Origin: Bacilli bacterium
GTDB lineage: Bacteria; Bacillota_I; Bacilli_A; RFN20; CAG-826
Length of the DNA: 28,082 nt
Reading direction: 5' to 3'
NCBI GenBank assembly: GCA_016302065.1
Contig: JAEDOI010000012.1
Coordinates: 1 to 28,082, forward strand
Shown piece by piece: positions 14,907 through 24,092 of the stretch. The notes beneath the pieces are model-generated. The model did no database searches. It worked only from the letters and a program-made list of their open reading frames with translations, and had not been told where the DNA came from. Every line of letters begins with the position of its first letter. Within the stretch, counting starts at the first letter, position 1. A program made the translations under genes and the position numbers.

Positions 14907-16629
14907 TGTTTTTTACCTCAATTTTTAAAGTTGCTTCCTCATTTAAAGATAAAACTTCAACACTAAAGTCTAAAATGTCTTCATCACTTTTGCTTACTAA
15001 ATATTTATTTAATTTATTTGAATTTGATGGCATTAAAGAGGTATAAATACTAGATTCATTTAATTCAAATTTTTGATTTTCAAAAAATAAGGCTTCATCG
15101 CTTTCTTTATATTTTCCATTTATAGGATTAGTTGTACTATTTTCTAAATTAGAATAATTTGCAGGAAAAATAGTCGATAAAAGCATAGGATTTTGATTAT
15201 ATTTTGCATTAATTGCAGATGTATTAGTTAAATAATTAACATTAATTTCATCAGTAGATGTAACTAAATTATTATAAACATTACCTTCTTTTGCTCCTCT
15301 ATTATCAATATGAGTAATCTTAATTCCTTTTTTTGAATAACCTTTTATTTTTCTATCTACATTATTATAATAAGCAAGATAATCTTTTTCATTTAATCCA
15401 GTAGGAGTTACATATTCAACAATAAAATATTCATCAAATGCTCCTTTATTATAATTATTTCCTCCAATTACAATAAAATCTCCACTTGATTCAAGAGGCT
15501 TAATATTTATAGTTGTTGAGCTATTTACAATTTTAGGTTCAATCCATCCTAAAGAAAATTTTGAAAAAGCTAAGTGATCACCTATATTAAAATCCATCAT
15601 GTCAATGTTACCATTTGGACATAATTTGTAATTATATATATCATAGTAATCTATTAAACCTAACAAATGCCCAGTTTCATGAATAAAGGTGTGAGCATCT
15701 ATTCCATTTGTTCCATATCCTTGAAACATAAAATCAAATGTACACCAACAAAAATTCATATAAGTTGGATTATAGATATTTCTTAAATTGTAATTTTTCT
15801 TATTCCAATAGGTAAATCCCCAATAAGTTGAAGCATATCTAGAATCATAATTATAATTTAAGTAGTTTCTTGCACTATTTATAAACCAAACAGCATCAAT
15901 TAAACCATCTTTATCATTATCAAATTTAGTACAATCATCATTATATGTTTCTTTATACCAATTTAAAGCTTGATCCATACAATACATAATTCCACTATCA
16001 CTTGGATCATTTCTATCTCTTTCCATATATATTTCAAGAGGATCTTTATTTAAATTAAACCAATCAGAGACAGTGAATTCTAACTTAAGTTGGTTATAAC
16101 TTGATTTTAAGTAAAATGAACTTACAGATTCAAAATTAGTATTTGTTGAATCTCCATTAAACATTAATTTAATTTTTTCAAGATTTTCACTTGTTGCATT
16201 TTTTTCAAATCCTTTAATACAAAGCGGAATTACTAATACATTTAAATAACCCTTTGAAGGAAGAGAAGGTAACGAAGCATTAATTCCTAAATCGTAATAT
16301 GTAAAATCTTTGTAATCAACATTCCTTTTTTCTTTTTCAAAAACATCAAATTCATATGTTTTTGAAGTATATTTTCCTTTTTTAAATGTTAAAGATAAAT
16401 CATTTAAATCATTTATTGCACTTCCATCAATTACTAACTCATCATTATTATAGATTAAAAAGTCTGTTACTTCCTTATTGTTATTTGTAACTTTAAAATC
16501 GCTATATTTAATAAAGTCTCCAACGTGATAAGAAGAAACATTTGTTTCAACCTTTAAAGTATTGCTAGAGCAACTAAAAAGCAAGGGAAAAACTAAAAAA
16601 CATGTGGAAAAAAGCAATGTTTTTTTCAT
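14887..16629 (-). CDS. Lipoprotein metalloprotease, M6 (immune inhibitor A) type
   Basis: A 580-residue surface lipoprotein. The signal ends in the lipobox LLFSC with Cys20 as the lipid site. Residues about 24-100 look like a beta-sandwich/Ig-like segment. The protease domain carries the zinc motif HETGH (317-321), followed by LGLIDYYD with a probable third ligand at Asp327, as in M6 peptidases. A DNDKDGLIDAVWF segment (237-249) is a likely calcium site. M6 proteases cleave proteins outside the cell; here the enzyme would be held on the outer face of the membrane. The gene starts one base after the stop of the zinc-ribbon membrane gene. Substrate unknown; roles in nutrition or host protein cleavage are both possible. 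Confidence 0.88.
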   Translation of the reverse strand: MKKTLLFSTCFLVFPLLFSCSSNTLKVETNVSSYHVGDFIKYSDFKVTNNNKEVTDFLIYNNDELVIDGSAINDLNDLSLTFKKGKYTSKTYEFDVFEKEKRNVDYKDFTYYDLGINASLPSLPSKGYLNVLVIPLCIKGFEKNATSENLEKIKLMFNGDSTNTNFESVSSFYLKSSYNQLKLEFTVSDWFNLNKDPLEIYMERDRNDPSDSGIMYCMDQALNWYKETYNDDCTKFDNDKDGLIDAVWFINSARNYLNYNYDSRYASTYWGFTYWNKKNYNLRNIYNPTYMNFCWCTFDFMFQGYGTNGIDAHTFIHETGHLLGLIDYYDIYNYKLCPNGNIDMMDFNIGDHLAFSKFSLGWIEPKIVNSSTTINIKPLESSGDFIVIGGNNYNKGAFDEYFIVEYVTPTGLNEKDYLAYYNNVDRKIKGYSKKGIKITHIDNRGAKEGNVYNNLVTSTDEINVNYLTNTSAINAKYNQNPMLLSTIFPANYSNLENSTTNPINGKYKESDEALFFENQKFELNESSIYTSLMPSNSNKLNKYLVSKSDEDILDFSVEVLSLNEEATLKIEVKNNEKQSI

Positions 16630-16630
16630 T

Positions 16631-17695
16631 TTATTTGGATTCTATTTCCTTTTCTTTTTTAATAGCAATAACATCAACAACAAGTAATAAAATAGAGGAA
16701 AGAAGATACATTATTGCAGGAGCAATAAATTCTTGAATAACAATTGTTGATGTTAAATTTAAAGTAATTGTAAAAATAATACTTAAGAAGAAAACTGTGA
16801 TTCCTCCAATTGGAACAGCTAATTTCTTGTTATAGAATAAAGCAAATGTTATTGAGAAGATAATTACTGAAATTAAAAGAATAAATAAAATTAATTGTGA
16901 GACATATCCACCTAATAAATCGTAAGTACATCCGCCGTTAAAAACTGAATCAATATTATTTAAATAAACTAAAACTCCACTTGTAGAATGAGCTCCGGCT
17001 GTAGAAATTAAAGCAATAAACGATACAATAAATGATCCAAATCCAACACAATAAACAATTTTAACTGAAGGTTTATATTCTAAATCAATAGCATGCATTA
17101 CAAATAGCCCAATAGCATACATAACAAGTAGAATAAGTGTAATTATTGATGCGGCTCCATTAAATCCAAATAATGAAGCATTTGCTAATGAAATTACAAA
17201 AATTATAGAAACAAATACATCTACAATTTTAGTTTTATAATCTAAAATTAAAGCAATAATTGAAAATACTAAGTTAATCAAACATAAAGCCATAACGATA
17301 AGCGTTAAAACATAAGCCATTGTTCCAATAGCAAAATAAGAATTACCTAGTTGTTCACCATAATTATGCACTAATTCACTTATAGGATTATCTATAAAGA
17401 ATGTAACTAAATTAGAAGCATGAAAAACTTCATACCCAGTTAAATTAGCAAAAGGTAAAACAAAAGCAATAATTGAAATTATAAGGATAAAGATACATTT
17501 ATATAGTTTTCTTGCTTTTTCTTTAACTTTAACTTTTGGTTTTGGTTGTTTTACTTCTTCATTTTTTTCTTTAGTAACAACTTCTTCTTTTACCTCTTTT
17601 TGAGGTGTTAAATCAATTTCATCAATTTTTTCTCCACAAATTGGACAAAAAATAGAATCATTTTCAATTTCTTTCTTACAGTGAGGACAAATCAT
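16631..17695 (-). CDS. Zinc-ribbon polytopic membrane protein
   Basis: A 354-residue protein. The first 25 residues form a zinc ribbon (CPHC...CPIC), followed by an acidic then Lys/Pro-rich linker (about 26-64) and about eight membrane helices to the end. The zinc ribbon would face the cytoplasm. No transporter or enzyme motif is recognised. Similar zinc-ribbon plus membrane architectures are common among uncharacterised proteins of low-GC bacteria. Shine-Dalgarno AAAGGAG lies 6 nt before the ATG; it follows pepT by 10 nt and is followed by the metalloprotease after one base. It may help export or control of that protease, which is inference from coupling only. Confidence 0.7.
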   Translation of the reverse strand: MICPHCKKEIENDSIFCPICGEKIDEIDLTPQKEVKEEVVTKEKNEEVKQPKPKVKVKEKARKLYKCIFILIISIIAFVLPFANLTGYEVFHASNLVTFFIDNPISELVHNYGEQLGNSYFAIGTMAYVLTLIVMALCLINLVFSIIALILDYKTKIVDVFVSIIFVISLANASLFGFNGAASIITLILLVMYAIGLFVMHAIDLEYKPSVKIVYCVGFGSFIVSFIALISTAGAHSTSGVLVYLNNIDSVFNGGCTYDLLGGYVSQLILFILLISVIIFSITFALFYNKKLAVPIGGITVFFLSIIFTITLNLTSTIVIQEFIAPAIMYLLSSILLLVVDVIAIKKEKEIESK

Positions 17696-17705
17696 AAAAA
17701 CTCCT

Positions 17706-18899
17706 TTACTTAAAAATCTCCTTTAGTATTTCTACCATTTTACTCATTTGAGTAAGTGAAACGAATTCATATTTACCATGAGGATTAAAATCTCCAACCC
17801 CCAAATTTGGACAAGGTAAACCTTTAAATGTGATGCTTGCTCCATCAGTTCCACCTCTAATTGGAACGTAATTTAATTTATTTTGAGTAGCAATATAAGC
17901 TTTATTAATTAAATCAATTGTATCGTGAGAAGCAATTAGTAAAGGTTTCATATTTAAATATTGTCTATTAATTGAATATTCTACCTTAACTTTAGGATAA
18001 ATGTTTTTAATAACTTCAATATTATTAACAAACAATTTTTCTTTTTCTTCTAATCCATCAAGATAAAAATCTCTAAATATATAATGTAATGTAAAATTAT
18101 CTAATTCACCTTTTGCAGCCTCTAAATGAATATACCCATCATGATCTTTACTAGTTGAAGGATTTAATTCATCTTTAAAAAGAGCAGCGAATTCAGCAGC
18201 AATTTGAATAGAATTAACCATTACATTATAAGCATCACCTGGATGAATATTTATGCCTTTAAACGTAACTTTTCCTTCACTTGCATTAAAGTTTTCATAA
18301 TTTGCTTCATAAACTGAACCACCATCTAAAGTAAAGGCATAATCAGCTTTCATTTTTTTGCAGTCAAAGAATAAACTTCCTTCACCTATTTCTTCATCAG
18401 GAGTAAAGCAAATGGATAAATTATAATTAAATTCATCTTTATGATCTAAATAATATTTTAAAAATTCAAAGATAATAGCAATACCAGCCTTATCATCTCC
18501 ACCTAAAAGATGATATCCATCAGTTACTAATAAATCTTCTCCAATTACTTCTTTTAAAGAAGGGAAAACTTCTGGATCTAAAATGCTATCTTTGTTTAAA
18601 ATAATTGGTTTTCCATCGTAATTTTTAATTTCTTTAGGATGATTAATTCCCCCTTTAAAAGAAGGACTTGTATCCATATGAGCAATCAAACCTATTGTTT
18701 TTTCTTTATTATTATTAACATGAGCATAAACATAACATTTAGGATCATATTCAATATCAATAACTCCTAATTCTTTTAAATCACTTATTAAAATTTCTGC
18801 AAAATCAAATTGTTTCTTTGAAGATGGATGTGTTCCACTTTCTTCATCACTCATCGAATCAATAGCAATATATTTAATAAATCTATCTTTCAAATTCAT
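17706..18899 (-). CDS. pepT: Peptidase T (tripeptide aminopeptidase)
   Basis: About 397 residues, near the usual 405-410. A cytoplasmic two-zinc M20 peptidase that removes the N-terminal residue of tripeptides. Metal and catalytic motifs are in order: AHMDTSP, LLGGDDKAGI, TPDEEIGEG and, near the end, PIRGGTDGASI. The central dimerisation insert INIHPGDAYNVMVNS is typical. A TTG at 18914 gives five extra residues, but GGGGAAG lies 6 nt before the ATG at 18899, so that start is preferred; it leaves a 2-nt gap from the upstream gene. Part of a dense minus-strand unit with a surface protease, which would fit use of peptides as food. Confidence 0.94.
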   Translation of the reverse strand: MNLKDRFIKYIAIDSMSDEESGTHPSSKKQFDFAEILISDLKELGVIDIEYDPKCYVYAHVNNNKEKTIGLIAHMDTSPSFKGGINHPKEIKNYDGKPIILNKDSILDPEVFPSLKEVIGEDLLVTDGYHLLGGDDKAGIAIIFEFLKYYLDHKDEFNYNLSICFTPDEEIGEGSLFFDCKKMKADYAFTLDGGSVYEANYENFNASEGKVTFKGINIHPGDAYNVMVNSIQIAAEFAALFKDELNPSTSKDHDGYIHLEAAKGELDNFTLHYIFRDFYLDGLEEKEKLFVNNIEVIKNIYPKVKVEYSINRQYLNMKPLLIASHDTIDLINKAYIATQNKLNYVPIRGGTDGASITFKGLPCPNLGVGDFNPHGKYEFVSLTQMSKMVEILKEIFK

Positions 18900-18901
18900 A
18901 T

Positions 18902-19417
18902 TTATCTTCCCCAAATCATTAATCTAATATTAGTCATAGAAAAAGAAATAGTTTGTCTATCTTCAATGTAAAGCGAATCAACAGAAACGTTTAATATTGA
19001 ATTTTTATTAAAATCATATTTTACATTGCTTAAACTTACCATGCCTCCTTTAGAAGATGCTAATCTATTGTTATTTAAATCACTTAAATAAAGTTTACCC
19101 TCGACTCCACTATTATTTTTTAAGTCAAATGAAACATTAAACATAAAATCTTTAAAATTATTATTTTCTTTAATTACATTATTAATATTTAAAAATGGTA
19201 CGTAATCATCTTCATATTTAAAACTACAATCATCAATTTTATATGAATACTCATCTATATCCATATTTTTTCTTTGAGTAGCACTATAAGCAACATTGTT
19301 ATATACAACCTTGTACCCTTTATATTTATTTGATTCAACAGCAAAAATAATACTTCCAACTAAAATCGAAGTAATAGAAACTCCAACACTAATACCTAAT
19401 ATCAATTTTTTATTCAT
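18902..19417 (-). CDS. Single-pass membrane protein, unknown
   Basis: A 171-residue protein with a single N-terminal hydrophobic segment (about residues 5-27) and an outside domain rich in Asn, Ser, Asp and Tyr with beta-type alternation. One Cys in the outer part, no lipobox. I do not recognise a family. The start is supported by TATAAT at 19424-19429, which ends 6 nt before the ATG; there is no Shine-Dalgarno, so it is probably leaderless. It heads the minus-strand unit pepT, zinc-ribbon protein, metalloprotease, 44-residue protein, nitroreductase. Confidence 0.65.
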   Translation of the reverse strand: MNKKLILGISVGVSITSILVGSIIFAVESNKYKGYKVVYNNVAYSATQRKNMDIDEYSYKIDDCSFKYEDDYVPFLNINNVIKENNNFKDFMFNVSFDLKNNSGVEGKLYLSDLNNNRLASSKGGMVSLSNVKYDFNKNSILNVSVDSLYIEDRQTISFSMTNIRLMIWGR

Positions 19418-19423
19418 GGCTTT

Positions 19424-19498
19424 ATTATAACATAATATTTAATAATATAATTAATTATATTATTATAACTAACACTACTAATTTAAAAATAATATAAT
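19424..19498. promoter_or_regulatory. Divergent promoter region with mirrored TATAAT boxes
   Basis: Minus strand: TATAAT at 19424-19429, 6 nt before the ATG at 19417. Plus strand: TATAAT at 19493-19498, also 6 nt before the ATG at 19505; CTAACA at 19469-19474 (18 nt away) is a possible -35. The plus gene has AAAGG in the 6-nt gap, which could act as a Shine-Dalgarno if transcription starts further up. The sequence between is almost all A and T. Confidence 0.5.
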
Positions 19499-19504
19499 AA
19501 AGGT

Positions 19505-20302
19505 ATGGTAACAAAAATAATTGATGCTCATACTCATATTTTATTAAATAAAGGTATTAAAGAATCAAAAGAAATGATTCTTTATTCAATGAAAAAATAT
19601 AACGTTAATTATTCTTTAATTTCAATGGATGGAACAGAATATAATGATAAAGAACATTTTTATGATTTAGTTTCTTCAGTTAAGGGAACTAAAATTGCTC
19701 TTGATTTTGCAAAAAACAATATGGATTCAATAGGTATTTTAATTTGGATTAGACCTCATAAAGAAAAAGATGCTCCTATAGAAGAATTAGAAAAATTAAT
19801 TATTAATAATAGAAATTTAATTCATGGATTAAAATTTCATCCTTATTGCTCAAGATTAAAAGTTACATCTAAATTGTTAATTCCTTATTTTAAACTAGCT
19901 AGAAAATATAATCTTCCTATATTAGTTCATACAGCAAACGATAAATATTCTTCAATTTATTATTTAAGAAAAGTAGCTTTAGCTAATAAAGATATTACAT
20001 TTATTGCAGCTCATTTAGAATTGTTAAGTGATAATAAATATGCCATAGATGTATTAAAAGAAACTGAGAATATATATGGTGATACAGCTTGGGTTGATCC
20101 AAAAAAATATAGGTTAATTAAAAATAGACATTTAGAAGATAAAATTATGTTTGGAACAGATAACCCAATTGATGGAAAAGATACATTAAATCATCCTTGG
20201 TATAAAAAATATCTTCACCATAAATTTAAAATTAGTGATGAAGATTATGAAAAACTAATGTATTTAAACGCTAAAAAAATTTATAAGATAGATTTAAAAT
20301 AA
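19505..20302 (+). CDS. Amidohydrolase-family metal hydrolase
   Basis: A 265-residue TIM-barrel hydrolase of the amidohydrolase-2 type (PF04909-like). Metal-site motifs in order: DAHTH at residues 7-11, LKFHPY, ILVHT, FIAAHLE and MFGTDNPI with the final Asp. It would act in the cytoplasm as a hydrolase or decarboxylase; the substrate cannot be read from the sequence. It is alone on the plus strand, divergent from the 18902-19417 gene, and its end overlaps the convergent 83-residue gene by 22 nt. The start has TATAAT 6 nt upstream. Confidence 0.8.
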   Translation: MVTKIIDAHTHILLNKGIKESKEMILYSMKKYNVNYSLISMDGTEYNDKEHFYDLVSSVKGTKIALDFAKNNMDSIGILIWIRPHKEKDAPIEELEKLIINNRNLIHGLKFHPYCSRLKVTSKLLIPYFKLARKYNLPILVHTANDKYSSIYYLRKVALANKDITFIAAHLELLSDNKYAIDVLKETENIYGDTAWVDPKKYRLIKNRHLEDKIMFGTDNPIDGKDTLNHPWYKKYLHHKFKISDEDYEKLMYLNAKKIYKIDLK

Positions 20303-20532
20303 TCAAAAACTACTTTAATCCCTAATGGACAAGTATCTCCACTACAAGATGAATTATTACTATTAGAAGATTTACTTATACTATTTAAGACAATTATTAC
20401 AATTAAGGCTATTAACAATAACCCACCAATAATTGAGATCATAATAACCATAGTATGATCTTTTTTATTATTTTCCTCTTTTATTTCCTCTACTATTTGT
20501 TGTTCAACTTCTTTATTGTTATTTTCTTCCAT
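20281..20532 (-). CDS. Small single-pass membrane protein, unknown
   Basis: An 83-residue protein: a highly charged Glu/Lys/Asn-rich N-terminal part (1-27), one membrane helix (about 28-49) and a Ser/Asn-rich segment with CSGDTC, which could form a disulphide loop. No family recognised. The start overlaps the stop of the FolT-like gene (TAATG), with GGAGG 10 nt before the ATG, so the two are made together. Its last 22 bases overlap the end of the convergent amidohydrolase gene, and no terminator separates them. Confidence 0.65.
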   Translation of the reverse strand: MEENNNKEVEQQIVEEIKEENNKKDHTMVIMISIIGGLLLIALIVIIVLNSISKSSNSNNSSCSGDTCPLGIKVVFDYFKSIL

Positions 20533-21350
20533 TATTCATTGACCTCCAAATAAGTTTTAGGAATTAAACTTCCTTTAAAATTAAATCTAAGTGACACATT
20601 TAATGCAACGATATTAATAATTAAATCAATAAATGCTGTTAAAAATGATGTTAATAATCTTGAACCAAATATAATTAAAAAATAAATAAATCCAGCTTCA
20701 TGAGCCATAAGGAAAAATACTAAGCTAGAAGCAGGAACTTTAAATAAAATATAAGTTAAAAAAATTGATGTAGCGATAACATTTATATTGTAATACTTAT
20801 TAATTTTTAAATTTTTAGCGTATTTCTTTATTAAAAATAAACCTATAACAAAAAGAATAGAAAGAACCCAAGAAACACTAGTTAATAAAATCTTTAACCA
20901 TAACTCAAATTCAAATTTTGTTCCGCCACTTTTAACATAACCTAAACTTGGATGAAAACAAAAAAATGTAATAAAGGTGGAAACAAGAGTTAAAGATATA
21001 GTTAAAGTAAGTGGAAATTTCTTTTCTATTTTAATTAAATTAAACAATTTATATAAGAAATAAGGCATTAATCCACCTAAAACAACACTAATTGAATAAA
21101 TAGGATTGTATGCTCCTCCTTGTTGAACTAATAAACTTCCAAGTAAATCTTCTAAAAAGCCAACAATACATCCAAATACTGGGCCTAAATAAAAAGAAGC
21201 AAAAATAATAACAGATGTAGCTAAACTAATTTTAATAAAAGGAATACCAATTGAATATAAAGGAATAGCAAAGAATCTCGATAAAATAGTAGAAACTGCT
21301 ACTAAAATCGCACTAAATGTAATTTTATATAGTAATGACATCTTTTTCAT
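20532..21350 (-). CDS. ECF transporter substrate-binding component, FolT-like
   Basis: A 272-residue polytopic membrane protein. The N-terminal half reads like FolT-type S components: SRFFAIPLYSIGIPFIKISLA, then LGPVFGCIVGFLEDLLGSLL and GGAYNPIYSISVVLGGLMP. S components bind a vitamin (folate for FolT) and need the shared EcfA/EcfA'/EcfT module, which is not in the window. The protein is longer than usual FolT (about 180), with extra helices after about residue 105. Shine-Dalgarno AAGGAG lies in the end of smpB, 2 nt separate the genes, and the 83-residue gene overlaps its stop. Folate is the best guess; other vitamins are possible. Confidence 0.7.
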   Translation of the reverse strand: MKKMSLLYKITFSAILVAVSTILSRFFAIPLYSIGIPFIKISLATSVIIFASFYLGPVFGCIVGFLEDLLGSLLVQQGGAYNPIYSISVVLGGLMPYFLYKLFNLIKIEKKFPLTLTISLTLVSTFITFFCFHPSLGYVKSGGTKFEFELWLKILLTSVSWVLSILFVIGLFLIKKYAKNLKINKYYNINVIATSIFLTYILFKVPASSLVFFLMAHEAGFIYFLIIFGSRLLTSFLTAFIDLIINIVALNVSLRFNFKGSLIPKTYLEVNE

Positions 21351-21352
21351 TG

Positions 21353-21817
21353 TTAGTAATCTCCTTTTTGAGCTTTTCTAATTTTTATATCATTTTCTCT
21401 ATTTTTAATTGTTTCTCTTTTATCAAAGTTTTTCTTGCCTTTAGCAAGAGCTATTTCAACTTTACATCTTCCGTTTTTTAAATAAATTTTAGTAGGAATT
21501 AAAGTATACCCATCCTTAACAATTTTATAACTATATTTAAGTATTTCTCTTTTATGAAGTAATAGTTTTCTTGTCCTTAATTCCTCATGGTTAAAAATAT
21601 TACCTTTATCATATTGAGCAATAAACATATTTAAAATGTATGCTTCATTATTTTTTATAATTACATAAGCATCATTTAAATTTGCGTTATTCATTCTTAA
21701 AGACTTAATTTCAGTTCCTTTAAGTTCAATACCACATTCTAAAAAGTCACTTAAAAAATAATTAAAGTGAGCTTTTTTATTTGTTGAAATAATTTTAATA
21801 CCGCTACTTTTTTCCAT
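21353..21817 (-). CDS. smpB: SsrA (tmRNA)-binding protein
   Basis: A 154-residue SmpB, full length. It delivers tmRNA to stalled ribosomes. Hallmarks: NKKAHFNYFLSDFLECGIEL, GTEIKSLR, then ALAKGKKNFDKRETIKNR with the basic tail that enters the mRNA channel. The start lacks a Shine-Dalgarno, but TATAAT at 21825-21830 ends 7 nt before the ATG and overlaps the stop codon of the copper ATPase gene, so it may be transcribed from its own leaderless promoter. No tmRNA gene is in the window. Confidence 0.97.
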   Translation of the reverse strand: MEKSSGIKIISTNKKAHFNYFLSDFLECGIELKGTEIKSLRMNNANLNDAYVIIKNNEAYILNMFIAQYDKGNIFNHEELRTRKLLLHKREILKYSYKIVKDGYTLIPTKIYLKNGRCKVEIALAKGKKNFDKRETIKNRENDIKIRKAQKGDY

Positions 21818-21824
21818 TGCACTA

Positions 21825-21830
21825 ATTATA
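21825..21830 (-). promoter_or_regulatory. -10 box for smpB inside the copA stop region
   Basis: TATAAT on the minus strand, 7 nt before the smpB ATG and overlapping the copA stop codon (21826-21828). No good -35 is seen 16-18 nt upstream. Confidence 0.4.
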
Positions 21831-24090
21831 CATAATTTTTAGATTTTTTAAATCTAAAAAGTAATAAAGAATTTAAACATACTGAAATTGATGAAACAAT
21901 CATTAAAATAGAACAATATAATGGGTTCAAATATAATCCTAAAAAAGCAAATGCACCACTAGCAATAGGAATCATAATTAAATTATAAATAAATGCCCAA
22001 AAGAGATTGAATTTAATATTATTTTTGATCTTTTTTGAAAAGTAAATTATAAAATATATACTATTTAAACTATTATTCATTAATATAAAATCACTACTAC
22101 TTAAAGCAACATCGCTCCCTTTTGCTAAACCAATGCTAACATCACTTAAAGTTAAAGCAATAGCATCATTAACTCCATCTCCTACCATGATAGTTTTATA
22201 TCCTTCATTCTTTAAAAGTAGAATATAATCCTTTTTCTTTTCAGGTGTTGATAAAGCTAAAAAGGTATTAATACCTAGTTCATTTGCCACCTTTTTAACA
22301 TTTTCTAAATTATCGCCACTACAAATTGAAACAACTTTAAATTGTTTAGAAGCTTTTTCAATAAATTTAATTGACTCTTTATTTATGGAATCACTTAAAT
22401 AAAACATTCCATAAAGAGAGGATGAAGAAAATGTTAGGGAAACAAGATGGTTTTTAGTATTTTCAATGTCTATTTTACTAAATTCTTCACTTGGTAAAAT
22501 TTCTTTTGCTAAAGATAATGATCCTACATAATATGTTTCATTTTTGTAATTTCCCTTTATTCCTTTACCACTAATTAAAGTGATATTTGTTACTTCGTCT
22601 AATATATTATTATCATTGTAAAAAGAAAGTATAGCTTCTGAAAATGGATGATTAGTACCTTTTTCTAAAGTATTAAAAACACTATTAATACCCTCTTCTT
22701 TTTTAAATTCGATATATTTTTCTACATGTAATTTTCCTTCTGTTATTGTATTTGTTTTATCCAATACTAAAGCGTCGCATCTTAATATTTTCTCGATTGC
22801 ACTAGAATCATTAATTAATATTCCATGTTTAGAAAACACACTGCTTCCAACAAGTAAAGAAATCGGTGTTGCTAAGCCTAAAGCACAAGGACAAGAAATA
22901 GTTAATACCGAAATTGCAAACCCTAATGCTTCTTCAAAAGGAGATGAATAAAGCATACTAAATTTAACACCTTTAATAGCATACGTATCAACTAACAACC
23001 AGATAATAAATGTTATTACACTAATTCCTAAAACAATTGGAGTAAAAATTGAAGAAACCTTATCAACTGTTTTAGTTAATTTAGATTTCATATTAGAAGC
23101 TTTTAAGACAAGTTTTACTATTGAATTTATAGTGGAATCCTTATCAATTTTTGTTACAACAATCCTTAAAACTCCATCTTTATTTAAAGTTCCAGCATAT
23201 ACATTATCATCTTCATTTTTTTCAATTAAAACACTTTCTCCAGTTATCATTGATTCATCAACATAACTACTTCCATTTATGATAACTCCATCAAGAGGAA
23301 TATTTTCTCCACCTCTAACAATAATTTGGTCTCCAACTTGAAGATATTTTGTTTCGACTTCATAAAGAACATTATCCCTTAAGCAATGACTAATTTTAGG
23401 TTTTAATTTCATCAAATTATATATTGTATCGCCAGCTTTTTTCTTAGAATAAGATTCAATTAATTTTCCAATAGATACAACCACAAGAACCATTCCACTA
23501 GCATCATAAAAATAATGAATATGTTCAAAATGATATGAAGTTGGTGAAATAGTAACACAAATTGTTATATATAAAGAATATAAAATAGAACCTAAAGAAG
23601 ATAAAAATACAAGTGTATTCATATCTGGATGGCCTTTAAAAAGTGCTTTAAATCCATCAATATAAAAATTAAAGAACAATCCTAATATAATTAAAACTGT
23701 AAATAATGCTAAATAACCATTTAAAAATATTAAATTAGTTTTATAAAATTCACTAAATATTGAAGGAAACATCCCTCCCATTGAAAATATAATTAAAGGG
23801 ACTAAAAGCAAAACGCCACATAGAACTTTAATAAGCTCTATTAACCTGCTTCTATTTCCTTTATTTATTAATTCCTGTTCGTCTTTATATTCACTTACTC
23901 TAAATCCGTTTTCTATTATCTTTTTCTTAATTATTTCTTTATCTATCTTATTTTCATTATAATTAACAATAACAGTATTATTAATTAAGTTAATATCAAC
24001 ATTATTAATTCCATCTAACTTATTAAGGCAATTTAAAACAGTTTGTTTGCAACTTGCACAGTGCATACTAACAAGAAAGGTTATTTCCAT
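21826..24090 (-). CDS. copA: Copper-exporting P1B-type ATPase with altered DKTGT motif
   Basis: A 754-residue Cu(I) pump. One N-terminal metal-binding domain (MHCASC, Cys11 and Cys14), about eight membrane helices, ISCPCALGLATP with the CPC site at 400-402, TGES at 283-286, HP at 481-482, GDN at 592-594 and GDGVND at 637-642. The last helices keep IYN and MIVSS, the P1B-1 copper signature. The odd point is the phosphorylation motif: it reads DKTNT (444-448), with Asn447 for the otherwise near-invariant Gly. The phospho-accepting Asp444 is intact, so the pump may still work, perhaps with altered kinetics. It follows the flavodoxin-like gene by 2 nt, with TGAGG as Shine-Dalgarno. No copper chaperone or CsoR/CopY gene is in the window. 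Confidence 0.93.
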   Translation of the reverse strand: MEITFLVSMHCASCKQTVLNCLNKLDGINNVDINLINNTVIVNYNENKIDKEIIKKKIIENGFRVSEYKDEQELINKGNRSRLIELIKVLCGVLLLVPLIIFSMGGMFPSIFSEFYKTNLIFLNGYLALFTVLIILGLFFNFYIDGFKALFKGHPDMNTLVFLSSLGSILYSLYITICVTISPTSYHFEHIHYFYDASGMVLVVVSIGKLIESYSKKKAGDTIYNLMKLKPKISHCLRDNVLYEVETKYLQVGDQIIVRGGENIPLDGVIINGSSYVDESMITGESVLIEKNEDDNVYAGTLNKDGVLRIVVTKIDKDSTINSIVKLVLKASNMKSKLTKTVDKVSSIFTPIVLGISVITFIIWLLVDTYAIKGVKFSMLYSSPFEEALGFAISVLTISCPCALGLATPISLLVGSSVFSKHGILINDSSAIEKILRCDALVLDKTNTITEGKLHVEKYIEFKKEEGINSVFNTLEKGTNHPFSEAILSFYNDNNILDEVTNITLISGKGIKGNYKNETYYVGSLSLAKEILPSEEFSKIDIENTKNHLVSLTFSSSSLYGMFYLSDSINKESIKFIEKASKQFKVVSICSGDNLENVKKVANELGINTFLALSTPEKKKDYILLLKNEGYKTIMVGDGVNDAIALTLSDVSIGLAKGSDVALSSSDFILMNNSLNSIYFIIYFSKKIKNNIKFNLFWAFIYNLIMIPIASGAFAFLGLYLNPLYCSILMIVSSISVCLNSLLLFRFKKSKNYV

Positions 24091-24092
24091 TA

